From the NCBI GenBank assembly GCA_020349865.1, contig CP070700.1:1107094-1125705 (forward strand): a stretch of DNA of 18,612 nt, written 5' to 3'. The notes under the pieces are model-generated. The model saw only the letters and a program-made list of their open reading frames with translations, had not been told where the DNA came from and made no database searches. Position 1 is the first letter of the stretch, and every line of letters starts with the position of its first letter. The translations under genes were made by a program, and so were the position numbers. Source of the stretch: Desulfobacteraceae bacterium. Its GTDB lineage: Bacteria > Desulfobacterota > DSM-4660 > Desulfatiglandales > Desulfatiglandaceae. Positions 15,466 to 18,612 of the stretch are shown in pieces.

Positions 15466-16590
15466 TTACATGCGGATTGAGGGATAGCCGCCCTGAAAGC
15501 CGTTTTTGGAAAACACGATTTGCCAGAGCTGGTTCCGCCGAGCCCTGAAAGTACCTGCGCAAGAGAGTAGGTAGTATGTCCACATACGATAGAACCGCTG
15601 ATTGTAAGCGTTCTGGATTCGGTGCCAGTTTTCGGTGAAGTTGTGGTACCAAGCCATCAGGGTGAGATCGTAGTAAGGTCCGAAACTATGCCAGTCTTCC
15701 AGCACGAACAGACCTTCGGCGGCATCTGTAATCTGTCGGGCAGACGGCAATACCGAATTCGGAAAAATATACTTTGCAATCCAGGGATCTGTGGAGTGAA
15801 CTGACCGATTACCCGCGATGGTATGCAGCAGAAACAACCCGCCGGATTTCAGGCATCGCTGAACCACCTGCATGTATGTTCGGTAGTTGGCAACACCGAC
15901 GTGCTCAAACATGCCGATTGAAACAATGCGATCAAAAACCCCTTGAATCTCACGGTAATCTTGCAGTTCGATGCATACAGGTAAGCCTTTACAGCAGCGA
16001 CGGGCCAGCTCGACCTGCTCGCGCGAAACGGTGACCCCCGTCACTTCCACCCCGTATTTTTCAGCAGCGTAGATCGCAAAACCGCCCCACCCGCAGCCAA
16101 TATCCAGCACCCGCATCCCTGCCTCGAGTTTCAGCTTGCGGCAGGTCAACTCCAGTTTGGCCTCCTGGGCCGCATCAAGTGTTTCGGCATGCTGCCAGAA
16201 AGCGCAGGAGTAATTCATACGCTTGTCCAGCATAATTGTAAACAAGTCGTTGCCGATATCGTAATGCCGCTCGCCGATCTCAAACGCTCTGATTCTATGC
16301 TGCGGATTGGTCAGCCTGGCTTTGATAGCTGCCCACAAGATGGCTTTTGACTTGCGGACCTTTTGATCGAGGCGAGCAGCCATGATCCGGTTGAAGAACT
16401 GATCCAAAGCGTCACAGTCCCACCATCCGTCCATGTAGCTTTCTCCTAAGGCAATAGATCCGCCGGCAATGACCCGCTGGTAAAAGTCGGGATTGTGAAC
16501 CCGGATATCAAACGGCCTTTGCCCGTCGATCCGCACCCCTGCAGGATCCAAAAGTTTCTGCACCAATCTTTTTTCTGCGGGGAGCTTCAC
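15466..16590 (-). CDS. cfa: Cyclopropane-fatty-acyl-phospholipid synthase
   Basis: 374 residues, close to the 382 of E. coli Cfa. The enzyme transfers a methylene group from S-adenosylmethionine to cis double bonds of membrane phospholipid acyl chains. The SAM site is VLDIGCGWGGFAIYAAEKYG (161-180). The active-site residues of E. coli Cfa (Cys139, Glu239, His266, Tyr317) all have matches at a constant offset of ten: Cys129 (NYSCAFW), Glu229 (SIGMFEHVG), His256 (LLHTIAGN) and Tyr307 (GPYYDLT). The C-terminal segment YNQRFYRMWTYYLLSCAGTFRAR is also typical. The nearby MFS gene is on the same strand but 221 bp away. Cfa usually alters membranes under stress or at stationary phase; no link to the redox operon is evident. 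Confidence 0.95.
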   Translation of the reverse strand: MKLPAEKRLVQKLLDPAGVRIDGQRPFDIRVHNPDFYQRVIAGGSIALGESYMDGWWDCDALDQFFNRIMAARLDQKVRKSKAILWAAIKARLTNPQHRIRAFEIGERHYDIGNDLFTIMLDKRMNYSCAFWQHAETLDAAQEAKLELTCRKLKLEAGMRVLDIGCGWGGFAIYAAEKYGVEVTGVTVSREQVELARRCCKGLPVCIELQDYREIQGVFDRIVSIGMFEHVGVANYRTYMQVVQRCLKSGGLFLLHTIAGNRSVHSTDPWIAKYIFPNSVLPSARQITDAAEGLFVLEDWHSFGPYYDLTLMAWYHNFTENWHRIQNAYNQRFYRMWTYYLLSCAGTFRARRNQLWQIVFSKNGFQGGYPSIRM

Positions 16591-16674
16591 GCAATTGCCT
16601 CCGATTTTGGGTGAAAGCGAAATGGGTATATATTTAAAAAAACAAAACCCCAGATCTCGGAGTGAGAAATGGGA

Positions 16675-16775
16675 TTTTTTGTATTCAGTACATGGCTACT
16701 TCTTTGTTTGGGTTAGCACATTTTTTTCATTTTCAATTGTTTATCACAACACGTCTTCTGAAGTCAATAATGCGA
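16675..16775. repeat. Diverged dispersed repeat, copy B
   Basis: Counterpart of 3083-3180. The strongest block is 16681-16721 (GTATTCAGTACATGGCTACT, then GTTTGGGTTAGCACAT), followed by low similarity and a final TGAAGTCAA block at 16759-16767. It lies in non-coding DNA between two divergent genes. Confidence 0.6.
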
Positions 16776-16889
16776 GCTTTTATTTTACGAAATTAAATCA
16801 TAAATCAGGTGATGCACAATCGTGCCAAATGTTAATAAGTCAAATCAAATAACCATGTCCCTCAAAATCCATTGTATTAAATTAATTTC

Positions 16890-16918
16890 TTGACATGAAT
16901 ATTATTTGCCAATACTCA
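16890..16918 (+). promoter_or_regulatory. Candidate sigma-70 promoter for the GMP-synthetase-like operon
   Basis: A perfect TTGACA (16890-16895), 17 bp of spacer, then TACTCA (16913-16918), a poor match to TATAAT. It lies ~50 bp before the ATG at 16968. Confidence 0.3.
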
Positions 16919-16967
16919 GCACAACAGAAGAGGAAACTTATTTAACTCAACTTGGAAGGAGTCAATC

Positions 16968-17933
16968 ATGGAACTCCAGGAGATAAAGTTTGAAGATTTG
17001 GATGTGGAATCCTTTATTGCGGAACAGTGCCAGGCCATTTCATCGGAAGTGGGTGACTCGATAGGGATCAATGCACTTTCAGGAGGTGTGGATTCCTCCG
17101 TAGTGAGTATGTTGGGACATCGCGCATTGGGAAACCGGCTGAAAACTTACTTTATTGATAACGGAATCATGCGTGAGGGGGAGCCTGAATATGTGGCATC
17201 CCTCATGGAAAAATGTGGCGTTCCAGTCGAGCTTGTTGATGCGCAGGATGAATTTTTTGACGCATTAAACGGCAAAACCGATCCGGAAGAGAAACGACAC
17301 GCCATCACTGAAACCTTTTATAGATCTGTGTTCGGTCGTCTGGTCAAGGAAAGCGGTACCCGATTCCTTCTTCAGGGCACCAATTTTACGGATGTCGAAG
17401 AAACAGTGGCAGGTATCAAGCGACAGCATAACATCCTGGCGCAGCTTGGCATAGACACCGAAGCCGCTTATGGCTACAAGGTTATCGAACCGATTATTCA
17501 GCTCAGGAAACCTGCTGTGCGTGCCGTGGGAAAGGCACTGGGGTTGCCGGCGGAAATATTCAATCGCCCGCCATTTCCCGGTCCAGCCCTTGCGGCCAGA
17601 GTCATTGGAGAAACGACTCGGAAACGCATCGAGCTGGTAAGGAAGGCAACCGTCGTTGTCGAGCAGGAGTTAGCCGCGACCGACGCTTTCCAATACATGG
17701 CTATATTGCATGAGGACAGGGTTACCGGTATGAGAGACGGAAAACGGGATTACGGTCTTCAGATAGAGGTTCGATGCTGGGATAGCGAAGATGCGGTTAG
17801 CGGCTCCCCAACCAGATTACCATATGAAATTCTTGAAAAGCTGTCCTCGCGAATCACTTCAGAAGTTCCCGGCGTGGTCAGTGTCACCTACAACATCAGC
17901 CCAAAGCCGCCCTCAACCATAGAGGCTGTATAA
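16968..17933 (+). CDS. Stand-alone GMP synthetase-like ATP pyrophosphatase (GuaA C-terminal part)
   Basis: 321 residues matching the synthetase half of GuaA (full enzyme ~525) without the N-terminal class I glutaminase. The PP-loop is LSGGVDSSVV (37-46). Further marks are FIDNGIMREGEPEY, KRHAITETFY, QGTNFTDVEETVAGIKRQHN, FNRPPFPGPALAARVIGE and the C-terminal KPPSTIEAV. GuaA adenylates XMP and aminates it with ammonia to give GMP. Archaea use a separate glutaminase subunit, but most bacteria have a fused enzyme. Residues in the dimerisation domain (VRCWDSEDAVSGSPTRLPYE) depart from the usual MTA.WARLPYDFL pattern. AAGGAG precedes the ATG. The next gene, an enoyl-CoA hydratase, starts 15 bp after the stop with a ribosome site in the gap, so they form an operon. 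It may be a GuaAb-type enzyme or a paralogue that adenylates another substrate. Confidence 0.85.
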   Translation: MELQEIKFEDLDVESFIAEQCQAISSEVGDSIGINALSGGVDSSVVSMLGHRALGNRLKTYFIDNGIMREGEPEYVASLMEKCGVPVELVDAQDEFFDALNGKTDPEEKRHAITETFYRSVFGRLVKESGTRFLLQGTNFTDVEETVAGIKRQHNILAQLGIDTEAAYGYKVIEPIIQLRKPAVRAVGKALGLPAEIFNRPPFPGPALAARVIGETTRKRIELVRKATVVVEQELAATDAFQYMAILHEDRVTGMRDGKRDYGLQIEVRCWDSEDAVSGSPTRLPYEILEKLSSRITSEVPGVVSVTYNISPKPPSTIEAV

Positions 17934-17948
17934 ATAAGGAGGGGAATT

Positions 17949-18612
17949 ATGGCGTATCAAACTATTTTAGTAGAGAAAAAAGACCGAGTGGCGATCGTTA
18001 CACTGAACCGGCCAAAATCTTTAAACGCTTTGAGCCGTCAGGTAAGCAAAGATCTGGCCCAGTGCGCGCAGGTTCTTGAGGCAGACCCTGATGTGTGGGT
18101 AGTGGTGCTTACCGGTGCAGGAAGGGCCTTTGCTGCAGGGGCCGACATCAAGGAAATCAGGGAGTGCACACCAATCCAGATGCGAGACTGGGCCCGTGAA
18201 TTATTTACCAGCCTGGAGCGGTTTGGGGGCATGGAGATGCCGGTCATCGCAGCGGTCAATGGCTTGGCCCTGGGCGGAGGCTTTGAGCTCGCCCTGTCAT
18301 GCGATCTGATTTATGCCTCAGACCAGGCCCAATTCAGTGTTCCCGAGATAAAAATTGGGGTGTTTCCCGGGGCGGGAGGGGTACAGAAACTGTCCCGGTT
18401 GATCGGTCTGCCTCGGGCTAAGGAGCTGGTGTTTTATGGCGATTTTATAAGCGCCGAGACTGCCCGGCAGTATGGGGCCATTAACCAGGTGTTTCCCCAC
18501 GACTCGTTCATGGAGAATGTGATGGAGAAGGCCAACACGCTGGCCCAGCTTTCACCGGTGGCTTTAAAGGTCGCCAAGGCCATCTTCCGCGAAGGCTTTC
18601 ACGCTTCAACAA
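17949..18612 (+). CDS. Enoyl-CoA hydratase (crotonase family), 3' end cut by window
   Basis: 221 codons are visible from the ATG at 17949, with AAGGAGG ~8 nt upstream; the last ~40 residues lie outside. Landmarks are VTLNRPKSLNALS, the oxyanion-hole stretch RAFAAGADIKEI (59-70), VNGLALGGGFELALSCDL (103-120) and SVPEIKIGVFPGAGGVQKLS (130-149). Both catalytic glutamates of classical enoyl-CoA hydratase are present (Glu113 in GFELA, Glu133 in PEIKIG), unlike the hydratase at the other end of the window. It should add water to trans-2-enoyl-CoA in beta-oxidation or a related CoA pathway. It is the second gene of an operon with the GMP-synthetase-like gene, an uncommon pairing. Confidence 0.93.
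   Translation, partial: MAYQTILVEKKDRVAIVTLNRPKSLNALSRQVSKDLAQCAQVLEADPDVWVVVLTGAGRAFAAGADIKEIRECTPIQMRDWARELFTSLERFGGMEMPVIAAVNGLALGGGFELALSCDLIYASDQAQFSVPEIKIGVFPGAGGVQKLSRLIGLPRAKELVFYGDFISAETARQYGAINQVFPHDSFMENVMEKANTLAQLSPVALKVAKAIFREGFHAST

Larger units (their letters stand above)
16591..16967. other. Intergenic between cfa and the GMP-synthetase-like gene
   Basis: 377 bp, strongly AT-rich. It holds copy B of the diverged repeat (16675-16775) and a promoter-like TTGACA before the plus-strand gene. The 85-residue frame at 16595-16852 crosses the repeat, has no family motif and is not called. Confidence 0.65.

Noticed and set aside
1..18612. CRISPR array, tRNA, rRNA or intact insertion sequence
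   Set aside because: No regularly spaced repeats, cloverleaf-like segments, rRNA motifs or transposase/integrase reading frames were found on either strand.

Overview
The window looks like a chromosomal stretch from a strictly anaerobic bacterium, most likely a sulfate-reducing or syntrophic Desulfobacterota (former Deltaproteobacteria). This rests on gene content, not on a marker gene. The content is a tungsten-type aldehyde:ferredoxin oxidoreductase (AOR) family protein resembling BamB, a giant HdrA-type flavoprotein with a probable selenocysteine, a NarI/HdrC membrane redox protein with a c-type haem motif, and several acyl-CoA (beta-oxidation type) enzymes. No rRNA, tRNA, CRISPR array or transposase gene was found.

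Layout. (1) 1-2901, minus strand: a three-gene run of a pRiA4b ORF-3-like protein with a DUF1841-like tail, an MBL-fold hydrolase, and an enoyl-CoA hydratase cut by the window edge. (2) 2902-3248: an AT-rich gap with two dispersed repeats. (3) 3249-11861, minus strand, transcribed from right to left: a 12-cysteine Fe-S protein, a 1172-residue double-HdrA/MvhD protein, a NarI/c-haem/HdrC membrane protein, a VOC-fold protein and a BamB-like AOR. (4) 11862-12489: a long divergent regulatory region. (5) 12490-13749, plus strand: an SCP2/SCPx-type thiolase. (6) 13750-16590, minus strand: an MFS carrier and a cyclopropane-fatty-acid synthase, with a second copy of a 39-bp repeat between the thiolase and the carrier. 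(7) 16591-16967: a gap with a second copy of a diverged ~100-bp repeat. (8) 16968-18612, plus strand: a GMP-synthetase-like ATP pyrophosphatase without a glutaminase domain, 15 bp ahead of a second enoyl-CoA hydratase that runs off the window.

The centre is the main interest. The Fe-S protein, HdrA-type protein and AOR resemble parts of the class II benzoyl-CoA reductase (Bam BCDEFGHI) complex, but BamD and BamG-I are absent. In their place is a membrane protein whose predicted topology puts the CxxCH haem site in the periplasm and the HdrC-like clusters in the cytoplasm. I infer a system that couples an AOR-type reaction (aldehyde/acid or acyl-CoA chemistry) to a flavin-based bifurcating or confurcating hub, and through it to quinone or periplasmic cytochrome c. 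The substrate cannot be read from the sequence; the neighbouring thiolase, hydratases and carrier suggest an organic or aromatic acid.

The HdrA-type gene is interrupted by one in-frame TGA exactly where HdrA proteins carry the second residue of a conserved C-x-x-C/U motif, with a SECIS-like hairpin just downstream. A standard gene caller would split or truncate it. A perfect 39-bp direct repeat lies just outside the whole redox/thiolase block on both sides, which suggests that the block may have moved as a unit.
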